From Pseudomonadota bacterium (GTDB lineage: Bacteria > Myxococcota_A > Polyangia > Haliangiales > Haliangiaceae), in assembly GCA_023386455.1 (NCBI GenBank), contig JAEWJO010000716.1, positions 1 to 19,702 of the forward strand: a stretch of 19,702 bases of DNA. Direction: 5' to 3'. Below are positions 7,186 through 14,441 of this stretch, one piece after another. Both the position numbers and the translations under genes were made by a program. Below the pieces are notes generated by a model. It did no database searches. It saw nothing but the letters and a program-made list of their open reading frames with translations, and had not been told where the DNA came from. The first letter of the stretch is position 1, and every line of letters begins with the position of its first letter.

Positions 7186-7203
7186 CGCCTCCACGTGGAG
7201 GCG
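7186..7203. promoter_or_regulatory. 18-bp perfect palindrome containing the SD of the BON-SRPBCC gene
   Basis: CGCCTCCACGTGGAGGCG is a perfect palindrome. Its right arm contains GGAGG (7197-7201), the SD for the ATG at 7207. In RNA it would fold as a 7-bp GC-rich stem with an ACGT loop that pairs the SD with CCTCC. As DNA it could be a dimeric repressor site with a CACGTG core. Confidence 0.8.
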
Positions 7204-7206
7204 GAC

Positions 7207-8337
7207 ATGTCCAAACTAACGAGTTTCCCCGGCGGACTCCTTCTCGGTGCCGGGCTCATGTACCTGCTCGATCCGGTACGTGGAAAGCGGCGGCGGCGGC
7301 GGATCGAAGAAGTCGTGCGCCATGCCGAGCGCGCCGAGCGCAGACTCCTCACGAAGGCAGCATCTGACGCGCAGAACCGCGTGCACGGTCTGGTGGAGCG
7401 CGTACGGCACCTGCCGGCTACGGATGCTTCGGACGAGGTGATCGAGCAACGCATTCGTGCGCGCATCGGCCACATCACGATGCATCCGGGCGCGATCGAC
7501 ATCGCGGTCGTCGATCGGCGCGTGATCCTGCGCGGCGCGGTCCTTCGCGACGAGGCGCCCCAGATCCTGACGTGCGTGCGCACGACCTCCGGCGTCCGCG
7601 AGGTGCTCGACCGGCTCGAGCGGCACGACAGCCCACTCGGGGTGCCGGCGCTGCAAGGCGGCCGGGCGCGCAATGCGCGTGGCGCGTGGAACCCGACGCT
7701 GCAGGCCGGCGCCACCGGCGCGGGCACGCTGATGCTGATGTACGGCATGCTGCTGCGGCGCGGGCTCGTCGGGAAGGCGCTCGGCGCCGCCGGTGGAGCG
7801 CTTGCCTTGCGCGGTGCGTTCAACCGGCCTCTCGCCGATCTGTTCGGCAGAGGCGGCGGCGTCACGATCCAGAAGTCGATCACGGTCAACCATCCGATCC
7901 ACGACGTGTTCGATCTGTGGTCGCGGCTCGACAACTTCCCGCTGTTCATGGAGCACGTGCAGGAAGTCGACGTGCAGGTCGGCGGGCCCCGCTCGCGCTG
8001 GGTCGTCGCCGGTCCCGCGGGGCGCAACCTCGAGTTCGAGGCCGAGACGATCGAGCTGTCGCCAGACCGCGTGATCGCGTGGCGCACCGTCGAGGACCAA
8101 CCGATCGAGCACACCGGCCGCGTCACGTTCGAGCAGATCGACGAGGGGACCACGCGCGTCACCGTGACGATGACCTACCGGCCACCGGCCGGCGTCGTCG
8201 GCCACGCGGTCGCGCACATCCTCGGCTGGGATCCGAAGTCGCGCATGGACGACGATCTCGTGCGGATGAAGGCGCTGCTCGAGCAGGGCCGGACCCGCGC
8301 GCACCATCGCAACGTCGAGCTGCGCGACCTGCACTAG
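7207..8337 (+). CDS. Membrane-anchored BON-SRPBCC fusion protein
   Basis: 376 residues from ATG 7207, chosen because GGAGG lies five bases upstream; ATG 7177 is in frame but has no such site. Residues 8-22 are hydrophobic and followed by a strongly basic stretch (KRRRRRI), placing a membrane anchor with the positive side in the cytoplasm. Residues 74-140 resemble a BON domain ('DEVIEQRIRARIG...GAIDIAVVDRRVILRGAV...GVREVLDRL'), known for binding membranes or hydrophobic ligands. Residues 168-204 are Gly/Ala/Leu-rich and may form one or two membrane helices. Residues 222-365 are SRPBCC/polyketide-cyclase-like ('KSITVNHPIHDVFDLWSRLDNFPLFMEHV'), a hydrophobic-ligand cup. The ligand is unknown; a role in envelope lipid or stress biology is inference. 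The palindrome over the SD suggests translational control. Confidence 0.85.
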   Translation: MSKLTSFPGGLLLGAGLMYLLDPVRGKRRRRRIEEVVRHAERAERRLLTKAASDAQNRVHGLVERVRHLPATDASDEVIEQRIRARIGHITMHPGAIDIAVVDRRVILRGAVLRDEAPQILTCVRTTSGVREVLDRLERHDSPLGVPALQGGRARNARGAWNPTLQAGATGAGTLMLMYGMLLRRGLVGKALGAAGGALALRGAFNRPLADLFGRGGGVTIQKSITVNHPIHDVFDLWSRLDNFPLFMEHVQEVDVQVGGPRSRWVVAGPAGRNLEFEAETIELSPDRVIAWRTVEDQPIEHTGRVTFEQIDEGTTRVTVTMTYRPPAGVVGHAVAHILGWDPKSRMDDDLVRMKALLEQGRTRAHHRNVELRDLH

Positions 8338-8342
8338 CTCGC

Positions 8343-8348
8343 TATAGT
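8343..8348 (+). promoter_or_regulatory. -10 element TATAGT, leaderless start at 8356
   Basis: TATAGT lies seven bases before the GTG at 8356 and just after the stop of the previous gene. The spacing puts the transcription start at the start codon. No SD precedes the GTG. Confidence 0.6.
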
Positions 8349-8355
8349 CGCGCGC

Positions 8356-8889
8356 GTGCCTCGCCCGCGCGACGTCGTGATGAAGCGCCCGGCGATCCTG
8401 TTCGTCGGGATCAACCCGGGCGCGACGTCGGGGAAGGTCGGCCATCACTTCGCCGGCCCGGGCAATCCGTTCTACCGGCTGCTCCACGCGAGCGGCCTCA
8501 CGTCCGAGCAGCTCGTCGCCGCCGAGGACCAGCGCCTCGTCGAGTGGGGCTACGGGCTCGTCAACATCGTCGGCCGAACGACGCGAACGGCGGCCGAGCT
8601 GTCGCGCGACGAGCTGCAGCGCGGCCGCAAGCGGCTCGCAGCGAAGGTGAAGGCGATGCGGCCGAGGGTCGTCGCGCTCGTCGGCGTCACGCTGTATCCG
8701 GTCGTGTTCGGCAAGACGTCGACGCCGGGGCCGGGGCCCAAGCCCGAGTTGCTCGAGGGCGCGCGCGTGTTCGTCGTGCCGAACCCGAGCGGGCTGAACG
8801 CGACGTATCCGACCTTCGAGGCGAAGCTGCCGTGGTTTGTCGAGCTGCGCGAGTTTGCCGGGATCAGGGCGACGGCCAGCCGGCAGTGA
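8356..8889 (+). CDS. mug: Mug/TDG-type mismatch-specific DNA glycosylase
   Basis: 177 residues from GTG 8356; ATG 8380 (M9 in 'MKRPAILFVGINPG') is an alternative start. The protein follows E. coli Mug closely: motif 1 'FVGINPGATSG' holds the Asn that positions the water, 'FAGPGNPFYRLLHASGLT' parallels the Mug 'FAHPANRFWKVIYQAGFT', 'NIVGRTTRTAAELSRDEL' parallels 'KLVDRPTVQANEVSKQEL', and motif 2 'VPNPSGLNA' matches 'LPNPSGLSR'. The enzyme removes uracil, ethenocytosine or thymine from G mismatches, starting base-excision repair. It stands alone, with its own apparent leaderless promoter, and is convergent with a lipoprotein gene. Confidence 0.9.
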   Translation: MPRPRDVVMKRPAILFVGINPGATSGKVGHHFAGPGNPFYRLLHASGLTSEQLVAAEDQRLVEWGYGLVNIVGRTTRTAAELSRDELQRGRKRLAAKVKAMRPRVVALVGVTLYPVVFGKTSTPGPGPKPELLEGARVFVVPNPSGLNATYPTFEAKLPWFVELREFAGIRATASRQ

Positions 8890-8905
8890 GTACAGATCGA
8901 TCGCC

Positions 8906-8932
8906 GGCCTTGGCTCGCATGCAGCCGAGGCC
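8906..8932. terminator. Strong hairpin between convergent genes
   Basis: GGCCTTGGCT and AGCCGAGGCC pair over ten positions (one G-U) around a seven-base loop; outer GATC-containing arms can add to the stem. It lies between the mug stop and the lipoprotein stop and could act for both strands. There is no T-run, so an intrinsic terminator is not proven. Confidence 0.5.
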
Positions 8933-8968
8933 GATCGCGCCGGCCCGGTTTGGCGCGTCTGTCCGCGT

Positions 8969-9649
8969 TCAGTTCATGCCGGAGAGCCGGATGCGCGGCG
9001 CGGGCGTCGCGACGACCGGCGCCTTCGAGGCGCTCGCCGATTCCGGGATCACCGCGCCGCTCACCGTCGCGACCGGGACGCGACCGTTCGGCAGCTTCGC
9101 GGACGCGACCTCGAGCGAGCGGGCCGTGCCGTCGCGCAGTGCACGCTCGGCGACCTCGAGCCGGCCGCGGACCTGGCCGCGCGACTCGGCGAGGATCGTG
9201 TTCGTCTGCTCGTACTGCCAGTTGCCGCTCCACTCCATCGCACCCTGGACCATCGCGATCTCGTCGACGGTGAGGCCGGAGCCAACCATCCAGTCCCAGA
9301 GCGGGCCCTCCTCGACGTCGACGAGCCGCACCTGGTTGTTCTCCTTGGCGACGGCCTCGACGAGGTCGCGGTGCCCCGATCGCCAGATCAGCTCGGCCAT
9401 CGGGCAGCGCACGCCCTTGTCGTCGACGAACACGCTCCGCGGCATCCCGAGCGCATCCGTCGGATAGACGCCCGCGACCTGATAATCGTGGAGCCACCCG
9501 ATCAGCTGAGCCCGGTGACCCGCCAGCTCCGCGGTGGCGGCGGTCGGGATCGGACCTGCGACCGCCGGCGACGGCGCCGCAGGCGGGGGCGTGGTGGTGG
9601 TGTGGCTGCAGGCGGCGAGAATCGTGGTCATCAGAATCAGCGTCTTCAT
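8969..9649 (-). CDS. Predicted lipoprotein of unknown function
   Basis: 226 residues. The N-terminus 'MKTLILMTTILAACSH' is a lipoprotein signal with lipidation at Cys14, followed by a Thr/Pro linker. The body is mixed alpha/beta with a central stretch 'DYQVAGVYPTDALGMPRSVFVDDKGVRCPMAELIWRSGHRDLVEAVAKENNQVRL', which looks like a conserved globular unit, and an Ala/Val/Pro-rich tail. A GGAGGA site four bases before the ATG fixes the start. The family is not recognised. The gene is divergent from the response regulator, and the 121-bp gap between them carries repeated motifs. Confidence 0.75.
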   Translation of the reverse strand: MKTLILMTTILAACSHTTTTPPPAAPSPAVAGPIPTAATAELAGHRAQLIGWLHDYQVAGVYPTDALGMPRSVFVDDKGVRCPMAELIWRSGHRDLVEAVAKENNQVRLVDVEEGPLWDWMVGSGLTVDEIAMVQGAMEWSGNWQYEQTNTILAESRGQVRGRLEVAERALRDGTARSLEVASAKLPNGRVPVATVSGAVIPESASASKAPVVATPAPRIRLSGMN

Positions 9650-9685
9650 CGGGTCCTCCGTGTGACAGCCACGATGACGCGCCTC

Positions 9686-9714
9686 TACGTGGAATCACGT
9701 AAGGCCTTCGTAAG
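9686..9714. promoter_or_regulatory. Candidate operator: inverted and direct repeats in a divergent gap
   Basis: TACGTG-gaat-CACGTA (9686-9701) is a perfect inverted repeat. It runs into two direct CGTAAG copies (9698-9703 and 9709-9714) whose starts are 11 bp apart, about one helical turn. It lies between the divergent lipoprotein (start 9649) and receiver gene (start 9771), so a bound regulator could control either. Confidence 0.45.
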
Positions 9715-9770
9715 TCCGGAGCGCGAGGCGGGGTTGATGGATCGGTGCGCGCGTGGTTCACTGCGCTCGT

Positions 9771-10130
9771 ATGCGCTCCCTTCGCCTCCTGCTCGTCGAG
9801 GATCATCTCGACTCGGCAGAGCTTCTCGCAGAGATGCTGCAGCGCCACGGACACATCGTCCACGTCGCGACGACGGTGTCGGGTGCGCTCGAGGTCCTGC
9901 AGCGCGAGGCGATCGACGTGCTCGTGAGCGACGTCGGCCTACCCGACGCGAGCGGCTACGACCTCATGCGCAAGCTGCGCGAGACGTCCGCGATCAAGGG
10001 CATCGCGATCACGGGCTCGAGCGGCGCCGCCGAGGAGCAGCGGGGACGTGAAGCCGGATTCTCCGCGCACCTGACGAAGCCGGTGTCGCTGCGCCGTCTC
10101 GAGCAAGAGCTCGAGGCGCTGACCCGCTAG
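9771..10130 (+). CDS. Single-domain response regulator (CheY-like receiver)
   Basis: 119 residues, receiver domain only. The acidic pocket is E10-D11 ('LLVEDH'), the phospho-acceptor is D54 ('VLVSDVGLPD'), the switch Thr is T81 ('AITGSS') and the conserved Lys is K103 ('HLTKP'). All catalytic positions are present, so it should be phosphorylated by a histidine kinase, none of which is in the window. There is no output domain, so it must work by protein contact or as a phosphorelay link. A GTG at 9753 is an alternative start, but ATG 9771 gives the standard receiver N-terminus. No SD is seen; TTCACT eight bases upstream is a weak -10 candidate. Confidence 0.93.
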   Translation: MRSLRLLLVEDHLDSAELLAEMLQRHGHIVHVATTVSGALEVLQREAIDVLVSDVGLPDASGYDLMRKLRETSAIKGIAITGSSGAAEEQRGREAGFSAHLTKPVSLRRLEQELEALTR

Positions 10131-10164
10131 GCTCGCCGCCGGCGTCGCTGTCAGCCCCGATCGC

Positions 10165-10170
10165 TATCGT
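10165..10170 (+). promoter_or_regulatory. -10 element TATCGT, leaderless start at 10177
   Basis: TATCGT lies six bases before the ATG of the 104-residue gene, with no SD between them. It fits the same leaderless spacing as other genes in the window. Confidence 0.5.
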
Positions 10171-10176
10171 CTGCCC

Positions 10177-10491
10177 ATGATCGGGCAAAGCAGCTTCGGG
10201 GTCGATGGCGGGTTCGCGTGCGTCGGCGATCAGGTGCTCGTCTGCGAGGACGCGCTCGTCGAGGTCGCGCGGCAATCGCCGGCGACGCTGCCGACGTGGC
10301 GGTTCCTGCCGGCGACCACCGGCGGCAAGCTGATCGGCTGGCGCGAGCGCGACGAGCGGACGTTTGCCGTCGTCGACGTCGACACTGACGATCGCCGCCT
10401 CGTCGTGTTCGTCAGCGATCGGAAGATCGCACGCGCCCTGCGGCCCGACCCGGTCTCGCGCCGCCGCCACATGCATCCACGCGGCCACTGA
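10177..10491 (+). CDS. Small hypothetical protein
   Basis: 104 residues. The sequence is rich in beta-strand patterns ('GGFACVGDQVLVCEDALVEVA', 'TFAVVDVDTDDRRLVVFVSD') and ends in a basic tail ('RALRPDPVSRRRHMHPRGH'). It has no signal peptide or membrane helix, so it is probably cytoplasmic. Third codon positions are almost all G/C and the gene fits between its neighbours, which supports real coding. Stops are doubled (TGATAA). No family recognised. Confidence 0.65.
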   Translation: MIGQSSFGVDGGFACVGDQVLVCEDALVEVARQSPATLPTWRFLPATTGGKLIGWRERDERTFAVVDVDTDDRRLVVFVSDRKIARALRPDPVSRRRHMHPRGH

Positions 10492-10537
10492 TAACGACCG
10501 GCCGCAACCGGCGCGAGGAGCGCGTGTCCTGCCAGAC

Positions 10538-11404
10538 ATGAGGCTCGCGCTCGTCGTTGCCACGCTGGTCACGGCCGCCACCTACTCCGCGTTCGTCGCG
10601 TTCGCGAAGCCGGCGCCGGTCGATCCGTACGCGCAGCACGTGACCGCGCTGAAGAAGCGGCTCGAGGCCAAGGGGTTCAAGAACCTCGCGTTCACCATCG
10701 AGAAGCCATTCGTCGTCGTCGGAAATCGCGGAGCGACCGCGCTCGAGCGCGATGCGAGCACGGTGCGGTGGGCGGTGACGATGCTCGAGCAGGACTTCTT
10801 CCAGACCCGGCCGAAGAAGATCCTCGACGTCTATTTGTTCGGCGACGCGGCGAGCTACGAGCGCGGCGTCGTGAAGCTGACCGGCCACGAGCCGTCGACG
10901 CCGTACGGCTTCTACTCGCCGAGCGACGGCGCGCTGTTCATGAACATCGCGACCGGCGGCGGCACGCTCGTCCACGAGATCGTCCATCCGTACGTCGAGG
11001 CCGACTTCCCGGGCGCACCGCCATGGCTGAACGAGGGCCTCGGCTCGCTGTTCGAGCAGAGCGCCGAGAGGGGTGGCCACATCGTCGGCCTGACGAACTG
11101 GCGGCTCGCCGGGCTCAAGCGCGCCGACGAGGCGGACACGATCCCGACGTTCGAGAAGCTCACGCACTACACGACCACCGAGTTCTACGGCGATGACTCC
11201 GGCGTCAACTACGCGGCGTCGCGCTACCTCCTGTACTACCTCCAGGAGAAGCGCCTGCTGCGCGACTTCTACGCGCAGATGAAGGCGAACCAGGACGAGG
11301 ATCCATCCGGCTACCGAACGCTCCAGAAGATCCTCGACGAGAAGGACATGGCCGCGTTCGAGACGCGCTGGGAGCTGTTCGTCGCGAAGCTGTCGTTTCC
11401 CTAG
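10538..11404 (+). CDS. Exported gluzincin-type metallopeptidase
   Basis: 288 residues. The ATG at 10538 starts a clear signal sequence or membrane anchor ('MRLALVVATLVTAATYSAFVAFAKP'); the frame is open upstream but without coding character. The zinc motif is H146-E147-x-x-H150 ('TLVHEIVHPYVE') followed by 'PPWLNEGLGSLFE', where E166 is the likely third ligand. HExxH plus a W-L-x-E-G helix is the pattern of peptidase-MA-like and related gluzincin families. The segment 'KKILDVYLFGDAASYERG' before it is also typical. The substrate is unknown; location is periplasmic or extracellular. The stop shares a CTAG with the stop of the convergent M14 gene. No clear SD or leaderless -10 was found. Confidence 0.85.
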   Translation: MRLALVVATLVTAATYSAFVAFAKPAPVDPYAQHVTALKKRLEAKGFKNLAFTIEKPFVVVGNRGATALERDASTVRWAVTMLEQDFFQTRPKKILDVYLFGDAASYERGVVKLTGHEPSTPYGFYSPSDGALFMNIATGGGTLVHEIVHPYVEADFPGAPPWLNEGLGSLFEQSAERGGHIVGLTNWRLAGLKRADEADTIPTFEKLTHYTTTEFYGDDSGVNYAASRYLLYYLQEKRLLRDFYAQMKANQDEDPSGYRTLQKILDEKDMAAFETRWELFVAKLSFP

Positions 11405-13125
11405 CGCGCGTCGTAGCGATAGATCGGCAGCAGGTTCAACCGGTCGTCCCACGCGGGATGGCGCTTGTAGAACCACTCGAGCCGCTTCGCTGGACTCTTC
11501 GCGAGCTCGGGATCGGCGAGCGCGGCGTCGAACTGGGCGCGGAGCGAGGGGTCGCGCGCGAGCATCTCGCGCGCCTGCTCCTCGGTGACGTAGCTCTCCA
11601 TGTACTCCTTGCGCTCGAACGCGGTCGTGAGGAAGCCCCACTGCGCGAGCGAGTCGGGACCCGCTGGATCGAGGAGGTTGACGATCAGGCGGACGCTGTT
11701 CTGGTCGAGGTCGACGAGCACCGCGCCGCGATCGAGCGTCCGCGTCTCCGGCTTCCACGTGCCTTCGAGCGAGACGCGCGTGCGACCCTCGAACGGCGGC
11801 TCGAACGTCACCTTCGTCGCGCGGAACGCCTCGACGTTCGCCTGGTAGCCATCGGGCAGCGGCTTGGTCGCGATGCCATGCGCCGCGAGCACCGAGGCGA
11901 GCTGCGCCGCCCAGCCGCCGTCGATGATGTAGCCGGTCCTCGGCACGGCCACCGTCAGCGTCGGCACGATCTCGTCCTTCAGCGGCACCTTCCAGATCTG
12001 CGGCTTCGTCTCGTCGTACGTGATCCACGTGCCGCCCGAGATGTCCGACGGCTTCTGCTCGTACGCGTAGCCGCGAAAGTCGATCGTCGATACGTGCGGT
12101 CCGTTGCCGAACGTGACCGCGAGCTCCTTGCCGCGCAGCGCGCGATCGCTTGCGTCGGCGTCGCGCTGCACCGCGACCCACGTGCGGACGTCGGTCGTCG
12201 CGCGCTCGAACAGCGTCTGCAGGAAGTGATACGTCGTCACGACGCGGTGCTTGTACGGCCGCCAGCTGTGCGTCTCGACGAGGATGCCGAACCGCGAGCG
12301 CGAGCCGATGTACGGCTGCGAGAACCGCGGCGGCGCCTCGCCGACCGCGAAGCCCGATGCCGGATCGTCGTCGTTCTCGAACGATGGATAGAACGGCAGC
12401 GGCAGGTGGCCGAGCGCGGTCATGCGCGCCTGGATCTGATCGGACAGCGCGCGCGCGGCCTCGTCGAGCCCGTCCTCGCGCGGCGCGACCGGCGAGACCA
12501 GGATCGCGACGTCGTGCTCGAACTTCGCCCCGTCGGTGACGTGGAGGTCGACGAACGCGACCGGATCGTACTTGGTGACGACGCCGAGTGCCGCGCGCAC
12601 CTCGGCGGTGTCGACCTTCATGAAGTCGCGGTTGACGTTCCGCCGCGTCGCGTTCGTGCGAAAGCCCATCTCCTCGGGGCCGCGCTGGTTCGGCCGGTTG
12701 TTCGGGCCGAAGCGCTCGTGGCCGTCGGGATTGATCACCGGGACGAACACGAGGTCGACGACGTCGAGCGCGCCCGGCGCGACCTTGCCCTCGAGGAGAT
12801 CGCGGACGAACCAGAACCCGGCGTCCTTGCCGTCGATCTCGCCGGCGTGGATGCCGCCCTGGAAGTAGATCGTCGGGTGGCCGGCGCCGCGCGACACGTG
12901 GAGCGCGACGATCGGACGATTCTCGAGCGTGCGGCCGATCTCGTCGCACGTCACCCCCGCGTACGTGCGCGCGAAGTCCTGGCACATCGTCACCGCCTCG
13001 GCGTAGCGGCCGGTTCGCACGTAACCGGATTGCTCGGCGACGGTGACGAGCTTCGGTGCGCTGCGCGGCGCGCCGCCGTGATGGCAGGCCGCGAGCACGA
13101 GCGTGAACAGAGCAGGGCGATACAT
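11401..13125 (-). CDS. M14 zinc carboxypeptidase-like lipoprotein
   Basis: 574 residues. A lipobox (LAAC, Cys14) makes it a lipoprotein. The M14 catalytic set is visible: zinc ligands H93 and E96 ('GGIHAGEIDGKD'), the downstream 'INPDGHERFG' and 'NATRRNVNRDF' substrate-binding segments, third zinc ligand H195 ('FVDLHVTDG') and catalytic Glu E284 ('GILVETHSW'). M14 enzymes remove C-terminal residues from peptides or cleave peptidoglycan stem peptides. The region from about 350 to the C-terminus is an extra domain or domains that I cannot name. An apparent leaderless promoter (TAGATT) lies seven bases before the ATG. It is convergent with the gluzincin gene, sharing CTAG, so two zinc peptidases are tail to tail. 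Confidence 0.9.
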   Translation of the reverse strand: MYRPALFTLVLAACHHGGAPRSAPKLVTVAEQSGYVRTGRYAEAVTMCQDFARTYAGVTCDEIGRTLENRPIVALHVSRGAGHPTIYFQGGIHAGEIDGKDAGFWFVRDLLEGKVAPGALDVVDLVFVPVINPDGHERFGPNNRPNQRGPEEMGFRTNATRRNVNRDFMKVDTAEVRAALGVVTKYDPVAFVDLHVTDGAKFEHDVAILVSPVAPREDGLDEAARALSDQIQARMTALGHLPLPFYPSFENDDDPASGFAVGEAPPRFSQPYIGSRSRFGILVETHSWRPYKHRVVTTYHFLQTLFERATTDVRTWVAVQRDADASDRALRGKELAVTFGNGPHVSTIDFRGYAYEQKPSDISGGTWITYDETKPQIWKVPLKDEIVPTLTVAVPRTGYIIDGGWAAQLASVLAAHGIATKPLPDGYQANVEAFRATKVTFEPPFEGRTRVSLEGTWKPETRTLDRGAVLVDLDQNSVRLIVNLLDPAGPDSLAQWGFLTTAFERKEYMESYVTEEQAREMLARDPSLRAQFDAALADPELAKSPAKRLEWFYKRHPAWDDRLNLLPIYRYDAR

Positions 13126-13132
13126 CGCGCCG

Positions 13133-13138
13133 AATCTA
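13133..13138 (-). promoter_or_regulatory. -10 element TAGATT, leaderless start of the M14 gene
   Basis: On the minus strand TAGATT is followed by seven bases and the ATG at 13125. No SD is present. Confidence 0.55.
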
Positions 13139-13203
13139 CGCCCGGCAAAACGTGACAGCCACGCGAGCGCGGCTCGATCGCGCGTGCGACAGGTGCGACG
13201 CGC

Positions 13204-13974
13204 TCAGCGCTGCGGCGGACGCGGTGCGTGCGCCCAGTTGTCGACGACAGGATCGTCGCCACAGCGCGCGATGTAGCCGGCGCCGAACTCGCGCGCCTCG
13301 GCCGTGCGGCCGTCCATCGCGAGGTTCTTCGCGAGCTCGCGAGCGCGATCGAGGTCGCAGCGCTGGCCGAGCTCGACGCGACCGAGCTCGATGCGGAGCT
13401 TGCGCTGCGCGGCGATCTCGCCGAGCTCGCGCCGCATCACGACGCTCTTCTTCTCCTTGTGCTCGGGGATGATCGAGACCGTCCAGCCGATCACCGCGAA
13501 CGCGAAGATCGTGAGCACGCCGAGGACGAGCATCCTCTGGCCCTTCGGCCGCGACAGCTTCGCGTGCGCGAGGCCGGCGGTGCGCGTGGCGATGCCCTTC
13601 CAGTCGGCGCCGGGCACCGCGAGCTTGAGATCCTCGACCGCGCGGCGCGCATCGTCGATCGCGGCAGAATCGATGTCGGTCGCGTCGGCGTTCGTCGGCG
13701 CGCGGCGCGCATGCGGCCGCAGCTCGTCGTATGCCGCCGTGTTCGCACCGCGGCCCGCGAGCAACGTGCGCGCGCGATCGAGGTGGATCCAGATCTGCGG
13801 ATAGGTGTCGTGAACGTCGGTGATCGTGCGCCAGCGTTCGTGATGCGACAGCGAGTCCGGCTGGCGAATCACCGTCGCGGCACGGTCGCACTCGTCGACC
13901 AGCGCCTCGCTGATGAGGATCGCACCAACCGCACGGTCTCGTTCGTCGAGGGCGTTGGCCGAGTCGCGATACAT
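13204..13974 (-). CDS. Single-span membrane protein of unknown function
   Basis: 256 residues from ATG 13974. The frame continues to an ATG at 14058, but that extension would overlap the divergent HTH gene and has unconvincing content. Residues 1-145 are charged and helical, with no signal, so probably cytoplasmic. One membrane helix lies at about 147-169 ('RMLVLGVLTIFAFAVIGWTVSII'). The C-terminal 85 residues are basic then contain Cys206 and Cys238, possibly a periplasmic disulfide. The layout (cytoplasmic helical domain, one helix, small outer domain) resembles anti-sigma or signalling anchors, but no motif supports that. GAAGGGAG directly abuts the ATG, an unusually close SD. Confidence 0.7.
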   Translation of the reverse strand: MYRDSANALDERDRAVGAILISEALVDECDRAATVIRQPDSLSHHERWRTITDVHDTYPQIWIHLDRARTLLAGRGANTAAYDELRPHARRAPTNADATDIDSAAIDDARRAVEDLKLAVPGADWKGIATRTAGLAHAKLSRPKGQRMLVLGVLTIFAFAVIGWTVSIIPEHKEKKSVVMRRELGEIAAQRKLRIELGRVELGQRCDLDRARELAKNLAMDGRTAEAREFGAGYIARCGDDPVVDNWAHAPRPPQR

Positions 13975-14021
13975 CTCCCTTCGAGTGTTTCGGATCGCCG
14001 TCGGCCTGGCAAGGTGAAAGC

Positions 14022-14038
14022 CCTGACACCCGGTCAGG
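14022..14038. promoter_or_regulatory. Candidate operator CCTGAC-n5-GTCAGG
   Basis: A perfect 6-bp inverted repeat with a five-base spacer lies 19 bases before the ATG of the HTH gene, in the 83-bp gap it shares with the divergent membrane-protein gene. The position suits autoregulation by the HTH protein, which is inference only. Confidence 0.45.
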
Positions 14039-14057
14039 TGCCGGCCGGTGTAGGGCA

Positions 14058-14441
14058 ATGGAAGAAGCCGGGCCGCTGGCGCGTCGTTTCGGCGGTAAGC
14101 TCGTCGTGGACAGGCTCTCGATCGACTTCGCGGGAACGTTCGAGCTCGCGCTCTGGTGCAAGCTGCTGCGCGATCGGGGCTCGACCGGCCTCGAGGTCGC
14201 GCGCGCGCTCGGGCGTAGCGAGGGCTACGTCAACAACCTCGTGCGCATCCTGGAGCGAGGGTCGCTCGCGGTCCTGCAGCGCTGGCGGCTCGAGCAGCGT
14301 CCCGCGAGCACCCTGCCGCACGTCTGTGCGACAGATTGGCTCATGCACGTGTGTCTCCTGCCGCACGCGCAGCAGGATGCCGAGCTGGCGCAGCGGATCG
14401 CCCGTGTCACCCCGAGCGCGCCGCCGCAGCCAACTGGCTAG
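14058..14441 (+). CDS. Small HTH protein resembling the ParB/KorB DNA-binding core
   Basis: 127 residues. Residues 27-75 ('FELALWCKLLRDRGSTGLEVARALGRSEGYVNNLVRILERGSLAVLQRW') match the pattern of the central helix-turn-helix of ParB/KorB proteins, in which '(E)VA..LG.S..YV.NL.R.L' is the HTH. The ParB N-terminal nucleotide-binding part and the dimerisation domain are absent. The C-terminal 50 residues, with two Cys and 'CATDWLMHVCLLPHAQQDAELAQRI', are unassigned. It is probably a local transcription regulator or DNA-binding adaptor and not a partition protein, since no parA is near. Its stop shares CTAG with the convergent lipoprotein gene. No clear SD. Confidence 0.7.
   Translation: MEEAGPLARRFGGKLVVDRLSIDFAGTFELALWCKLLRDRGSTGLEVARALGRSEGYVNNLVRILERGSLAVLQRWRLEQRPASTLPHVCATDWLMHVCLLPHAQQDAELAQRIARVTPSAPPQPTG

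Noticed and set aside
10412..12985. 857-residue open minus frame across two peptidase genes
   Set aside because: Arg-rich low-information sequence overlapping two genes with intact catalytic motifs in other frames.
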